Positions 1-9,404 of a DNA stretch of 64,000 nt are shown here, piece after piece (position 1 is the first letter of the stretch; each line of letters begins with the position of its first letter). Under the pieces are notes generated by a model, which was not told the origin of the DNA, did not search any database, and worked only from the letters and a program-made list of their open reading frames with translations. Source of the DNA: Sinorhizobium sp. 6-70 (GTDB lineage: Bacteria; Pseudomonadota; Alphaproteobacteria; Rhizobiales; Rhizobiaceae); NCBI RefSeq assembly GCF_030124375.1, contig NZ_JASKLS010000021.1, forward strand, positions 1 through 64,000, read 5' to 3'. The position numbers and the translations under genes are program-made.

Positions 1-320
1 ACCGCATCCAGCGCTCCGGATTCAGCCCGATCGTCGGCAAACGTATCGTGCTGACGGGCGGCGCCAGCCAGCTGACCGGCCTGCCGGAAGCGGCGCGGCG
101 CATCCTCGCCCGCAATGTCCGCATCGGTCGCCCGCTCGGCGTGTCCGGCCTGCCGGCCGCCGCCAAGGGGCCGGCGTTCTCCACGGCCGTCGGACTGATG
201 ATCTATCCGCAGGTCGCTGATCTCGAGACCCATGCTGCTCACGGCGGCATGTTCTCCACCTTCGGCGGCGGCAACAGCCGTATCGCTCGCATGGGGCAGT
301 GGCTGAAAGAGAGTTTCTGA
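1..320 (+). CDS. ftsA: FtsA cell-division actin homologue, C-terminal end only
   Basis: The gene enters from the left edge; the reading frame starts at base 3 and ends in TGA at 318-320, giving about 105 C-terminal residues. The visible part contains the actin-fold phosphate-binding strand LTGGASQL and ends in RMGQWLKESF, which fits the amphipathic membrane-targeting helix at the C-terminus of FtsA. FtsA is known to tether FtsZ filaments to the inner membrane and recruit later divisome proteins. ftsZ follows 102 bases downstream on the same strand, the standard dcw-cluster order. Confidence 0.93.
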   Translation, partial: RIQRSGFSPIVGKRIVLTGGASQLTGLPEAARRILARNVRIGRPLGVSGLPAAAKGPAFSTAVGLMIYPQVADLETHAAHGGMFSTFGGGNSRIARMGQWLKESF

Positions 321-422
321 GTTTCGCCGATGCCGCAGGGGCGTCGGAGGTAACAGGTGTTTGAGTTTTGAAGGATTTGGCCGGCTCGGCAAGGCGGCCA
401 GAAAACGAGAAGGAACAGTGAT

Positions 423-2213
423 ATGACCATCAACTTGCAAAAGCCGGATATTACCGAGCTGAAGCCCCGCATCACGGTCTTCGGGGTCGGCGGCGGCGGC
501 GGCAACGCCGTCAACAACATGATCACCGCGGGCCTGCAGGGCGTCGATTTCGTCGTCGCCAACACCGATGCGCAGGCGCTCACCATGACCAAGGCTGAAC
601 GCATCATCCAGATGGGTGTCGCCGTCACCGAAGGTCTCGGCGCCGGCTCGCAGCCGGAAGTCGGCCGCGCAGCCGCCGAAGAGTGCATCGACGAGATCAT
701 CGATCACCTGAACGGCACGCACATGTGCTTCGTCACCGCCGGCATGGGCGGCGGTACTGGTACGGGTGCGGCTCCGATCGTCGCTCAGGCCGCCCGCAAC
801 AAGGGCATCCTCACCGTCGGCGTCGTCACCAAGCCCTTCCACTTCGAAGGCCAGCGCCGCATGCGCCTTGCCGATCAGGGCATTACCGAACTGCAGAAGT
901 CGGTCGACACGCTGATCGTCATCCCGAACCAGAACCTTTTCCGCATCGCCAATGACAAGACGACCTTCGCCGACGCCTTCGCCATGGCCGATCAGGTCCT
1001 CTATTCGGGCGTTGCCTGCATCACCGACCTCATGGTGAAGGAAGGCCTTATTAACCTCGACTTCGCCGACGTCCGCTCGGTGATGCGCGAGATGGGCCGC
1101 GCCATGATGGGCACCGGCGAAGCATCGGGCGAAGGCCGCGCAATGGCTGCCGCCGAAGCCGCAATTGCCAACCCGCTGCTCGACGAAACCTCGATGAAGG
1201 GCGCTCAGGGCCTGCTCATCTCCATCACCGGCGGTCGCGACCTCACGCTCTTCGAGGTCGACGAGGCTGCAACGCGCATCCGCGAGGAAGTGGATCCCGA
1301 CGCCAACATCATCCTTGGCGCCACCTTCGATGAAGAACTCGAAGGCTTGATTCGCGTTTCCGTCGTTGCAACCGGTATCGATCGCACGGCCGCGGAGGTG
1401 GCCGGTCGCACTGTTGACTTTCGTCCGGTAGCGCCGAAGCCGATCGTTCGCCCGTCCGCCGCAATTCCGGCCCAGCCGCAGCCAGTCGCCCAGCACCAGC
1501 CGCCGGCACCGCAGTCGCAGCCGGTCGCTCAGCCTGTGCAGCAGCAAAACACGGTCGACCAGATCGCACTCGCAATCCGCGAAGCCGAGATGGAGCGCGA
1601 ACTCGATATCGCCACCCGTGCGCAGGTCGCTGCGCCGGTTCACCAGGTACAACACGTACAACAGATGCAGGAGGAAGCCTTTCGGCCCCAAAGCAAGCTT
1701 TTCGCCGGCGCCGCGCCGGTGGAGGCCGCTCCCGTAGTGCGTCAGGCCCCGCCGGTGCAGCGTCCGGTCGAGATGCCGGTGCAGGCACACGTCCAGCCGC
1801 AAGTGCAGCCGCAGCCGGTCCGCCACGAGCCGGCTCCGGTCATGCGCCAGCAGGCCGAACCGGTGCGTATGCCGAAGGTCGAGGACTTCCCGCCGGTCGT
1901 GAAGGCCGAGATCGATCACCGCGCGCAAACCGCTCCCGCTCACCAGGAAGAGCGTGGACCGATGGGGCTCCTGAAGCGAATCACCAATTCGCTTTCCCGT
2001 CGCGATGACGACGATCACGGCGTCTCGGCCGACATGACGGCGGCAGCACCGAGCGCTGCATCGCAGCAGCGCCGCCCGCTGTCGCCGGAAGCGAGCCTTT
2101 ATGCACCGCGTCGCGGTCAGCTTGACGATCACGGCCGCGTCTCGCCGCAGGCGCGCTCGCACGAAGATGATCAGCTCGAAATCCCGGCATTCCTTCGCCG
2201 CCAGTCGAACTGA
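423..2213 (+). CDS. ftsZ: Cell division GTPase FtsZ (long rhizobial form)
   Basis: This 596-residue protein polymerises with GTP to form the cytokinetic ring. The tubulin signature GGGTGTG is at residues 109-115 and the catalytic T7-loop region (NLDFADV) lies near residue 214. The globular GTPase domain ends near residue 325. It is followed by an unusually long linker rich in Gln, Pro, Val and Ala (about 330-580), then the conserved C-terminal peptide EIPAFLRRQ that binds FtsA and other partners. E. coli FtsZ has 383 residues; the long linker is normal for rhizobia and Caulobacter relatives. A strong terminator follows at 2243. Confidence 0.98.
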   Translation: MTINLQKPDITELKPRITVFGVGGGGGNAVNNMITAGLQGVDFVVANTDAQALTMTKAERIIQMGVAVTEGLGAGSQPEVGRAAAEECIDEIIDHLNGTHMCFVTAGMGGGTGTGAAPIVAQAARNKGILTVGVVTKPFHFEGQRRMRLADQGITELQKSVDTLIVIPNQNLFRIANDKTTFADAFAMADQVLYSGVACITDLMVKEGLINLDFADVRSVMREMGRAMMGTGEASGEGRAMAAAEAAIANPLLDETSMKGAQGLLISITGGRDLTLFEVDEAATRIREEVDPDANIILGATFDEELEGLIRVSVVATGIDRTAAEVAGRTVDFRPVAPKPIVRPSAAIPAQPQPVAQHQPPAPQSQPVAQPVQQQNTVDQIALAIREAEMERELDIATRAQVAAPVHQVQHVQQMQEEAFRPQSKLFAGAAPVEAAPVVRQAPPVQRPVEMPVQAHVQPQVQPQPVRHEPAPVMRQQAEPVRMPKVEDFPPVVKAEIDHRAQTAPAHQEERGPMGLLKRITNSLSRRDDDDHGVSADMTAAAPSAASQQRRPLSPEASLYAPRRGQLDDHGRVSPQARSHEDDQLEIPAFLRRQSN

Positions 2214-2242
2214 TTTTGAAGGACTGTTCCTTCACCTTGCCG

Positions 2243-2271
2243 AATGCCCGGGCAGCCGCCCGGGCATTTTT
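2243..2271 (+). terminator. Rho-independent terminator of ftsZ
   Basis: An 11-bp GC-rich stem (2243-2253 with 2258-2268) around a 4-base loop is followed by a run of T. It begins 30 bases after the ftsZ stop codon, so it should end the ftsA-ftsZ transcript and separate it from lpxC. Confidence 0.85.
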
Positions 2272-2568
2272 CGATTTTATTCATTATTTCAATGGCTTGT
2301 AATTTGTGTTGCGCACATGACAATTGCGTAACAATGCGAAACGAACAGTGATTTGGAATGGTGCCTCCAAAATCTTATTTTCAGCATCGGAATTGGGGAC
2401 GCATACGATTCGATCGGGCGCTGTTAGTTCGAAGAATCGAGGGTTCGGCAAATAGGTGCGGATCCTCGAGGTTCTGACTTGCGCCTTGAACATCGGGTGC
2501 ATCCTTCGTGTGTTTGGCCGGTGCCGCATCGAGTGCCAGGGCCTCATCGAGTGAAAGTGAAGACGAGA
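2272..2568 (+). promoter_or_regulatory. Intergenic region ahead of lpxC
   Basis: About 300 bases separate the ftsZ terminator from the chosen lpxC start. The stretch is clearly more AT-rich than the flanking genes, especially 2275-2420, as expected of a promoter region or long leader. No convincing gene, riboswitch or repeat is visible. The lpxC frame is open back to 2479, but the extra N-terminal residues do not resemble LpxC. Confidence 0.4.
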
Positions 2569-3522
2569 ATGGGAATTGAACTCCTCGGGTTTCAGGCGAC
2601 GATTGCGAACCCGGTCACGCTGAAGGGAATTGGCGTCCATTCCGGCGCGGAAGTGTCGATCACCTTCCATCCGGCCGAGGCCGACGCCGGCATCGTGTTT
2701 CAGCGCGTTCTCGCTGGCGGCCGCGTCGCCGAGTTCAGGGCCGTCTCGTCGCAGGTTGGCAACACCGACCTCTGCACGGTTCTCGGCCTCTCGCCTGCGA
2801 CGTCGATCGCCACGGTCGAACACGTGATGGCAGCAATCTACGCGCTTGGCCTCGACAACCTGCTCGTCGAGGTTCACGGCGCCGAAATGCCGATCATGGA
2901 CGGCAGCTCCGAGCCCTTCATCGACGCGATCGAACAGGTCGGCCTGCGGGCGCTGGCCGTGAAGCGCCGCTATATCCGCATCATCAAGCCGGTGCGCATC
3001 GACTCGGGCGCTTCCTGGTCGGAGTTCACGCCCTATGACGGCATGCGCTTCGAGGTCGAGATCGACTTCGACTGCCCGCTGATCGGCCGTCAGTCCTGGA
3101 AGGGCGATATGACGCCTTCGGTCTTCAAGCGCGAACTGTCGCGCGCACGCACCTTCGGCTTCATGCGCGACGTCGAACGGCTCTGGGCCGGCGGCTTTGC
3201 GCTCGGCTCGTCGCTCGAAAACTCGGTGGTGATCTCGGACGACAACACCGTGGTCAATGTCGAGGGGCTGCGCTATGCGGACGAGTTCGTCCGCCACAAG
3301 ACCCTTGACGCCGTCGGCGATCTGTCGCTGGCCGGTGCTCCCTTCATCGGCTGCTACCGCTCCTATCGCGGCGGCCACAAGATGAACGCGAACGCGCTGA
3401 AGGCGCTGCTCAGCGACCCGACCGCCTACGAGGTCGTCGAAACGGCCACGCCGCGTCAGCGCACCCGCTCACGCGATATGGTCGCCGTCGCAGCTCCGGG
3501 TTTTGCGCCCTGGTCCGCATAA
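2569..3522 (+). CDS. lpxC: UDP-3-O-acyl-N-acetylglucosamine deacetylase LpxC
   Basis: LpxC is a zinc amidase that catalyses the first committed step of lipid A synthesis in the cytoplasm. From the ATG at 2569 the protein is 317 residues, close to the family norm of about 305-318; the open frame extends to 2479 without family-like sequence. Residues matching the E. coli metal ligands and catalytic groups are visible: E84/H85 in TVEHVMAA, H243 and D247 in HKTLDAVGD, and H270 in YRGGHKMN. It sits behind ftsZ, as in many rhizobia, with its own upstream region and a terminator at 3549. Confidence 0.96.
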   Translation: MGIELLGFQATIANPVTLKGIGVHSGAEVSITFHPAEADAGIVFQRVLAGGRVAEFRAVSSQVGNTDLCTVLGLSPATSIATVEHVMAAIYALGLDNLLVEVHGAEMPIMDGSSEPFIDAIEQVGLRALAVKRRYIRIIKPVRIDSGASWSEFTPYDGMRFEVEIDFDCPLIGRQSWKGDMTPSVFKRELSRARTFGFMRDVERLWAGGFALGSSLENSVVISDDNTVVNVEGLRYADEFVRHKTLDAVGDLSLAGAPFIGCYRSYRGGHKMNANALKALLSDPTAYEVVETATPRQRTRSRDMVAVAAPGFAPWSA

Positions 3523-3548
3523 CGATAAACGTCAGTTCTTCTCCAGTC

Positions 3549-3572
3549 GCCGGCCGAAAGGCCGGCATTTTC
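3549..3572 (+). terminator. Rho-independent terminator of lpxC
   Basis: A perfect 7-bp stem (3549-3555 with 3560-3566) closed by a GAAA loop is followed by a T-rich stretch. It lies 27 bases after the lpxC stop codon. Confidence 0.75.
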
Positions 3573-3789
3573 ATTGTGCGGGATGATTCCCGGAAGCCGA
3601 ATCCGGGCCAGGAATATGCTGGCGCGCCAAGTATTGGACGGCTTTCATCCGTGGAAAACGTGCAAAGCACTGCATACCGCCACAAATTTGCATGAATTGC
3701 TGATCATGACGTTGCGATCTTGAGGCAATTTGCTCTAAAACGCGCAGGTCTGGCGGGACGCGGTCCGCCGAATGAAACGGGAATATTCG

Positions 3790-4656
3790 ATGGTTCTTGC
3801 AGTTTCGCTCGACATGAGAAAATCGGTGCGCGTCGCCGCGGTCGTTGTTGCGGCTGTGGTTGGCAGCAGCCTGATCACAGCCTGCCAGAACGACCCGGAT
3901 ATCGACATCACCAAGCTCGCCGCGGAAACCGATCCGCCGGAGGTTCTCTACAACCAGGGCCTTGCCAACCTCAATGCCGGCAAGACGACGGAAGCGGCGC
4001 GCAAGTTCGAAGCGCTCGACAAGCAGCATCCGTTCTCCGAATACGCCCGCAAGGCGCTGGTGATGAACGCCTTCGTCGCCTACCGCAACGGCCAGTATCA
4101 GGACGCGATCAACGCCACCAGCCGCTATCTGAACCTCTACCCGCAGTCGGAAGATGCGGCGTATGCGCAGTACATTCAGGGTCTCGCCTACACCAAGCAG
4201 ATCCCTTCGGTAACGCAGGACCAGAAGGCGGCCGGCAAGGCGATCGACGCGATGCAGGCGGTCGTCGATAAATATCCGGACTCCGACTATGTCGAGGATG
4301 CCCAGGCGAAGATCCGTTTCGCCCGCGACCAGCTCGCCGGCAAGGAAATGCAGGTCGGTCGCTACTATCTCGAGCGTAAGGAATATCTTGCCGCCGTTTC
4401 CCGGTTCCGCGTCGTCGTCGAGCAGTATCCGAACACGAACCAGGTCGAAGAAGCGCTTGCCCGACTCGTCGAGGCCTATTACGCCATGGGTGTAACCACG
4501 GAAGCGCAAACTGCGGCGGCGGTGCTCGGGCACAATTATCCGGACAGCCAGTGGTATGCCGATTCCTTCAAACTGCTGCAGTCGGGCGGACTTGAGCCGC
4601 GCGAAAGCGGTACGTCCTGGATTGCGCGCGCAGGCAAGAGGCTCATCGGCGCCTGA
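3790..4656 (+). CDS. bamD: Outer-membrane assembly lipoprotein BamD (ComL)
   Basis: BamD is a periplasm-facing lipoprotein of the BAM complex that inserts beta-barrel proteins into the outer membrane. From the ATG at 3790 it is 288 residues. A signal peptide with hydrophobic stretch VRVAAVVVAAVVGSSL leads to the lipobox LITAC, with C32 as the predicted lipidated residue. The rest is a series of TPR-like helical repeats beginning at VLYNQGLANLNAGKTTEAAR, typical of the YfiO/ComL family. In-frame ATGs at 3772 and 3814 are alternative starts. It lies between lpxC and recN, the usual rhizobial order. Confidence 0.93.
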   Translation: MVLAVSLDMRKSVRVAAVVVAAVVGSSLITACQNDPDIDITKLAAETDPPEVLYNQGLANLNAGKTTEAARKFEALDKQHPFSEYARKALVMNAFVAYRNGQYQDAINATSRYLNLYPQSEDAAYAQYIQGLAYTKQIPSVTQDQKAAGKAIDAMQAVVDKYPDSDYVEDAQAKIRFARDQLAGKEMQVGRYYLERKEYLAAVSRFRVVVEQYPNTNQVEEALARLVEAYYAMGVTTEAQTAAAVLGHNYPDSQWYADSFKLLQSGGLEPRESGTSWIARAGKRLIGA

Positions 4657-4692
4657 CCTGCTCAGCGCTCGACAAGGAAGATATGAACCCGG

Positions 4693-6366
4693 ATGCTCGC
4701 GCAGCTCTCGATCCGCGATATCGTCCTGATCGAACGGCTTGACCTCACCTTCGATGCCGGGCTTTCCGTGCTGACCGGCGAAACCGGCGCCGGTAAATCC
4801 ATCCTTCTCGACAGCCTCTCGTTGGCGCTCGGCGGCCGCGGCGATGGCTCGCTCGTGCGCCACGGCGAGGACAAGGGGCAGGTGACTGCGGTCTTCGATG
4901 TCCCAGCCGGCCACGCGGCGCGACTGATGCTGCGCGAGAACGGCATCGACGACGATGGCGACCTGATTTTCCGCCGCGTGCAGTCGACCGACGGCCGTAC
5001 CAAAGCCTTTGTCAACGACCAGCCGGTGAGCGTGCAGTTGATGCGGCAGCTCGGCCAGACGCTCGTCGAAATCCACGGCCAGCACGACGACCGGGCGCTG
5101 GTCGATACCGATGCGCACCGCGCGCTGCTCGACGCTTTCGGCGGCACATCGGAGGCGGCGGAAGAGGTTGGAGCGCTTTACCGCGGCTGGCGGGACGCGG
5201 AACGCAATCTCAAGAAACACCGCGAGCGCGTCGAGGCAGCGGCGCGCGAAGCCGATTATCTGCGCTCCGCGGTCGAAGAGCTCGAGACGCTTTCGCCACG
5301 CGACGGCGAAGAGGAGGAACTGGCCGAAGGCCGGGCGCGGATGATGAAGGCCGAGCGGATCGCCGGCGATATCAGCGAGGCATCCGAGTTTCTGAACGGC
5401 AATACCTCACCGGTGCCACTGATCGCCTCGCTGGTCCGCCGGCTGGAGCGCAAGAGCCATGAGGCCCCGGGTCTGCTCGAGGAGACGGTGGAGCTTCTGG
5501 ACGGCGCGCTGAACCAGCTTTCGGATGCTCAGATGGCGGTGGAGCGGGCGCTCCGCAACACCGAATTCGACCCGAAGGAACTGGAACGCACCGAGGAGCG
5601 CCTCTTCGCCTTGCGCGCTGCAAGCCGTAAATATTCGGTTCCGGTCACCGAACTGCCGGCGCTTGCCGTGCGAATGATCGCCGACCTCGCTGATTTGGAC
5701 GCCGGCGAGGAGAAGCTGAAGCAGATGGAAGTGCAGGTGGGCGAGGCGAGGGCAGCCTTCGACGGGGCGGCCCGGTCGCTTTCCGAGAAACGCCACCACA
5801 CGGCGGAGGCGCTTTCGGCCGCCGTGATGGCGGAGCTGCCGGCGCTGAAGCTCGAACGGGCGCGTTTCATGGTCGAGGTCGCGAGCGACCCGGCCTCGCC
5901 GACCGCTGACGGCATCGATCTCGTCGAATTCCATGTGCAGACAAACCCGGGCACCCGGCCGGGACCGATCATGAAGGTCGCCTCCGGCGGCGAGCTTTCC
6001 CGTTTCCTGCTGGCGCTGAAAGTGGCGCTTGCCGATCGCGGCTCGGCGCCGACGCTCGTCTTCGACGAAATCGATACCGGCGTCGGCGGGGCGGTGGCGG
6101 ATGCCATCGGCCAGCGGCTGAAGCGGCTTTCCAAGACCGTGCAGGTGCTTTCCGTCACCCATGCGCCGCAGGTTGCTGCGCGTGCGGCGACGCACCTGCT
6201 GATTTCAAAGGGCCCGTCGGCGGAAAGATCCGAGACAATCGCCACCCGTGTCGCGCGCATGGACGACAAGGCACGTACGGAAGAAATCGCTCGCATGCTT
6301 GCCGGCGCCTCGATCACCGAGGAGGCGAGGGCGGCGGCAGCGCGATTGCTTGCCGGCAACGGCTGA
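4693..6366 (+). CDS. recN: DNA repair ATPase RecN
   Basis: RecN is an SMC-like ATPase that helps hold and process broken DNA ends in recombinational repair. The 557-residue protein has a Walker A motif GETGAGKS at 29-36, a central coiled-coil region (about 150-380), and near the C-terminus the ABC signature SGGELSRFLLALK and Walker B LVFDEIDTGVGG, followed by the H-loop VTHAPQVA. The start ATG is preceded by GGAAG at a suitable spacing. It begins 36 bases after bamD and is probably cotranscribed with it. Confidence 0.96.
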   Translation: MLAQLSIRDIVLIERLDLTFDAGLSVLTGETGAGKSILLDSLSLALGGRGDGSLVRHGEDKGQVTAVFDVPAGHAARLMLRENGIDDDGDLIFRRVQSTDGRTKAFVNDQPVSVQLMRQLGQTLVEIHGQHDDRALVDTDAHRALLDAFGGTSEAAEEVGALYRGWRDAERNLKKHRERVEAAAREADYLRSAVEELETLSPRDGEEEELAEGRARMMKAERIAGDISEASEFLNGNTSPVPLIASLVRRLERKSHEAPGLLEETVELLDGALNQLSDAQMAVERALRNTEFDPKELERTEERLFALRAASRKYSVPVTELPALAVRMIADLADLDAGEEKLKQMEVQVGEARAAFDGAARSLSEKRHHTAEALSAAVMAELPALKLERARFMVEVASDPASPTADGIDLVEFHVQTNPGTRPGPIMKVASGGELSRFLLALKVALADRGSAPTLVFDEIDTGVGGAVADAIGQRLKRLSKTVQVLSVTHAPQVAARAATHLLISKGPSAERSETIATRVARMDDKARTEEIARMLAGASITEEARAAAARLLAGNG

Positions 6367-6390
6367 GCGGATCGCTCTTTTCTTTCGCGC

Positions 6391-6504
6391 AGAGCGCACT
6401 GCATCGCAATGCGTCTTTCTCGACGCGCAAAGGTCGCTGTAGCACTTTGAATTGCTGCATGATTTTGTCCTCAAATCGATTCCGATTTGAGGAATCATGC
6501 AGTA
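6391..6504 (+). repeat. Rhizobial palindromic mosaic repeat, copy 1
   Basis: This recN-ligA spacer copy has the core ACTTTGAATTGCTGCATG preceded by the GCGCAAAGGTCGCTGTAG motif. It then has an inverted repeat (TCCTCAAATC with GATTTGAGGA) and ends in CATGCAGTA. The left arm (6391-6420) is diverged. The same architecture recurs at 9223, 13621, 15600, 19154, 30442, 36476, 39079 and 46107, so this is a dispersed intergenic repeat that probably folds into hairpins in RNA. It resembles the class of rhizobial intergenic mosaic elements. Confidence 0.85.
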
Positions 6505-6534
6505 AAAACGACTCCCAATCCGGAGTCGTCGCCC

Positions 6535-8688
6535 ATGTTGAGTGAAAGAAAACCCGTCGAGCACATGACCGAAACGGAAGCGGCTGAAGAGCTCGCCTTT
6601 CTTGCGGCGGAGCTCGCCCGTCATGATGCGCTTTATCATGGACAGGACGCGCCCGAAATCTCGGATGCGGACTATGACGCGCTGAAGCGTCGCAACGACC
6701 TGATCGAGGCTAGATTTCCCGCGCTCATCCGCGAGGACAGTCCTTCGCGCAAGGTCGGCGCGGCCCCCTCGCTGACGTTCCAGCCGGTCGTCCATGCGCG
6801 GCCGATGCTGTCGCTCGACAACACGTTCTCGGACGAGGACGCCCGCGATTTCGTCGCTGGCGTCTATCGCTTCCTGGGGCGGCTTCCGGATCATTCGATC
6901 GCCTTTACCGCCGAGCCGAAGATCGACGGGCTTTCGATGTCGCTGCGTTATGAAAATCGGCGGCTTGCGACGGCCGCGACACGTGGCGACGGCACGACCG
7001 GTGAGAACGTCACCGCCAATGTGCGCACGATCGGCATGATTCCACAGAGGCTTCCGGCCGACGCCCCGGACATCGTCGAGGTGCGCGGAGAGATCTACAT
7101 GGCGAAGTCCGACTTTGCCGCGCTCAATGCCGAGATGGCGGCGCAGGGCAGGCCGCTCTATGTCAACCCGCGCAACACCGCCTCCGGCTCGCTGCGACAG
7201 CTCGATGCCAAGGTGACGGCGAACCGCAAGCTTCGGTTCTTCGCCTATGCCTGGGGTGAGATATCGGCAATGCCGGCCGACACCCAGCTCGGAATGGTCG
7301 AGACGTTCAAGGCCTGGGGCTTCCCGGTCAATCCGCTGATACAGCGTTTCTCTTCCGCGGACGAATTGCTGGAGCACTATCACCACATCGAGCGCGAGCG
7401 GCCCGATCTCGACTATGATATCGACGGTGTCGTCTACAAAGTCGACCGGCTCGACCTGCAGGCGCGCCTCGGCTTCCGCTCGCGCTCGCCGCGCTGGGCG
7501 ACGGCACACAAGTTTCCGGCCGAGCAGGCCTTCACGCGGCTCAAGGGCATCGACATCCAGGTCGGCCGCACCGGCGCACTGACGCCGGTGGCGCGGCTGG
7601 AGCCGATCACCGTCGGCGGCGTGGTGGTGACCAACGCGACCTTGCACAACGAGGATTATATCCGCGGTGTCGGCAATAGCGGTGAACCGATCCGCGAAGG
7701 GCGCGACATCCGCATCGGCGACATGGTCATCGTCCAGCGGGCAGGGGACGTCATCCCGCAGATCGTCGATGTGGTGATGGACGAACGTGCCGAAGGCGCC
7801 GAGCCCTACAAATTCCCGACCACATGCCCGGTCTGCGGCAGCCATGCGGTGCGCGACATCAACGAGAAATCCGGCAAGGTCGATGCAGTCCGCCGCTGCA
7901 CCGGCGGCTTCGTCTGCCGTGCGCAGGCGGTCGAACACCTGAAGCACTTCGTCTCGCGCAACGCCTTCGACATCGAAGGGCTTGGCTCCAAGCAGATCGA
8001 ATTCTTCTTCGAAAGCGAAGACGACAACCTGAGGATCCGCACGGCACCGGAGATCTTCACGCTGGAGCGCCGGCAGGACGCCTCACTCACCAAGCTCGAA
8101 AATATCGAGGGCTTTGGAAAGGTCAGCGTCCGAAAGCTTTTCGAGGCGATCAAGAACCGGCGCTCGATCGCACTCCACCGCTTCATTTACGCGCTCGGCA
8201 TCCGCCATGTCGGCGAGACGACGGCGAAGCTGCTTGCGCGCTCCTATGGCAGCTACGATCATTTTGGCGCGGCGATGGTCGAGGCGGGCAATTTTGCCGG
8301 CGACGCCTGGAACGAGCTCAACAGCATCGACGGCATCGGCGAGGTTGTCGCCCGCGCCATCGTCGAGTTCTACAAGGAGCCCCGCAATGTGGAGGTCGTC
8401 TCGCGGCTTCTGGAAGAGGTGACGCCGGAAAGCGCGGAAATGCCGGTCGTGGCCGACAGCCCGGTCGCCGGCAAAACGGTGGTCTTCACCGGCTCGCTCG
8501 AAAAGATGACGCGCGATGAGGCGAAGGCGAAGGCCGAAAGCCTCGGTGCCAAGGTGGCGGGCTCGGTCTCGAAGAAGACCGACATCGTCGTCGCCGGTCC
8601 CGGTGCCGGCTCGAAACTCGACAAGGCCCGCGAGCTCGGCATTCAGACCATGGACGAGGACGAGTGGCTGGCGCTAATCGGTGGGTGA
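6535..8688 (+). CDS. ligA: NAD-dependent DNA ligase LigA
   Basis: LigA seals nicks in DNA using NAD during replication and repair. From the ATG at 6535 it is 717 residues; the frame is open to 6487, but that stretch is repeat-derived. The adenylated lysine is K129 in AEPKIDGLSMS. After the OB fold comes a four-cysteine zinc finger (CPVCG...RRCTGGFVC), then helix-hairpin-helix repeats (IEGFGKVS, IDGIGEVV), and a C-terminal BRCT domain from about residue 640 (VAGKTVVFTGSLEKMTRDEAK). All domains of the bacterial family are present and in order. Confidence 0.97.
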   Translation: MLSERKPVEHMTETEAAEELAFLAAELARHDALYHGQDAPEISDADYDALKRRNDLIEARFPALIREDSPSRKVGAAPSLTFQPVVHARPMLSLDNTFSDEDARDFVAGVYRFLGRLPDHSIAFTAEPKIDGLSMSLRYENRRLATAATRGDGTTGENVTANVRTIGMIPQRLPADAPDIVEVRGEIYMAKSDFAALNAEMAAQGRPLYVNPRNTASGSLRQLDAKVTANRKLRFFAYAWGEISAMPADTQLGMVETFKAWGFPVNPLIQRFSSADELLEHYHHIERERPDLDYDIDGVVYKVDRLDLQARLGFRSRSPRWATAHKFPAEQAFTRLKGIDIQVGRTGALTPVARLEPITVGGVVVTNATLHNEDYIRGVGNSGEPIREGRDIRIGDMVIVQRAGDVIPQIVDVVMDERAEGAEPYKFPTTCPVCGSHAVRDINEKSGKVDAVRRCTGGFVCRAQAVEHLKHFVSRNAFDIEGLGSKQIEFFFESEDDNLRIRTAPEIFTLERRQDASLTKLENIEGFGKVSVRKLFEAIKNRRSIALHRFIYALGIRHVGETTAKLLARSYGSYDHFGAAMVEAGNFAGDAWNELNSIDGIGEVVARAIVEFYKEPRNVEVVSRLLEEVTPESAEMPVVADSPVAGKTVVFTGSLEKMTRDEAKAKAESLGAKVAGSVSKKTDIVVAGPGAGSKLDKARELGIQTMDEDEWLALIGG

Positions 8689-8785
8689 CGCAGCCACCTC
8701 AATAAAGTTTTGCAGCGCTTCCGTCCTTCAATCGGGGACCCGGCTGACGGTCCGGACGGCGATGGCGTCGTACCGGCTCAGCCAG

Positions 8786-9190
8786 TCACGCCGCCTGCTC
8801 GGCCGACATGTCCATCCACATGAACTCCCAGGCATGGCCGTCCAGATCCTGGAAGCTGATGCCGTACATCGCGCCGTAGTCGATGGCCGGCTTCCACCGC
8901 TTGCCGCCAGCGGCGAGCGCCTTGGCGAGCATGTCGTCGCATTCGGCGCGGCTCGCGGCGGAAAGCGCGGTGATAACTTCCGTGCCCTTGGCCGTGTCGC
9001 TGATCTCCCCGGTGATGAAGCCGCGGAATTTCGGCTCGGTCAGCAGCATGGCAAAGATATTGTCGTCGATGACCATGCAGGCGGCCGTTTCGTCCGAGAA
9101 CTGCTCATTGAAGGTGAAGCCGAGGGCTGAAAAGAAAGTACGGGAGGCTTCCAGGTTTTTGACGGGCAGGTTTACGAAAATCATGCGCAT
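8786..9190 (-). CDS. VOC (glyoxalase/bleomycin-resistance fold) family protein
   Basis: The 134-residue protein has the beta-alpha-beta-beta-beta VOC fold, opening MIFVNLPVKNLEASRTFFSA and closing with a second half ending in FQDLDGHAWEFMWMD, the DPDGH-like segment that usually supplies a metal ligand. It belongs to the lactoylglutathione-lyase-like group, most of which have unknown substrates. The start at 9190 is preceded by GAGGA seven bases upstream; a second ATG lies two codons in. The gene is convergent with ligA. The exact substrate cannot be read from sequence. Confidence 0.85.
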   Translation of the reverse strand: MRMIFVNLPVKNLEASRTFFSALGFTFNEQFSDETAACMVIDDNIFAMLLTEPKFRGFITGEISDTAKGTEVITALSAASRAECDDMLAKALAAGGKRWKPAIDYGAMYGISFQDLDGHAWEFMWMDMSAEQAA

Positions 9191-9222
9191 GGGATTTTCC
9201 TCGTGAGTTTGCTTCCACGCGA

Positions 9223-9328
9223 CTACAGCGCCATGGCTCGTTCAGAGGCACAAAGGTCGCTGCAGCACTTTGAGTTGCTGCATGTATCTGTCCCCTAATC
9301 GGCTCCGATTTGAGGATACATGCAGTAA
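9223..9328 (+). repeat. Rhizobial palindromic mosaic repeat, copy 2
   Basis: This is a full-length but diverged copy. It begins CTACAGCGCC, has GCACAAAGGTCGCTGCAGCA, the core ACTTTGAGTTGCTGCATG, an imperfect inverted repeat, and ends CATGCAGTA. It lies just upstream of the VOC gene start, so it may lie in that gene's leader or promoter. Confidence 0.85.
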
Positions 9329-9404
9329 GACGAAGAACGGCTTCCACAGCCGACAGGCGGAGACGAATTTAACTGGTGCTCGCGTGGCGGCTTTCAACCG
9401 CAGT

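Noticed and set aside
2284..6195. Long antisense frames over lpxC, bamD and recN (e.g. 2284-3378 and 3571-5220)
   Set aside because: They are shadows in GC-rich DNA; the Arg/Asp/His/Leu-rich translations match no protein and the sense genes are unambiguous.
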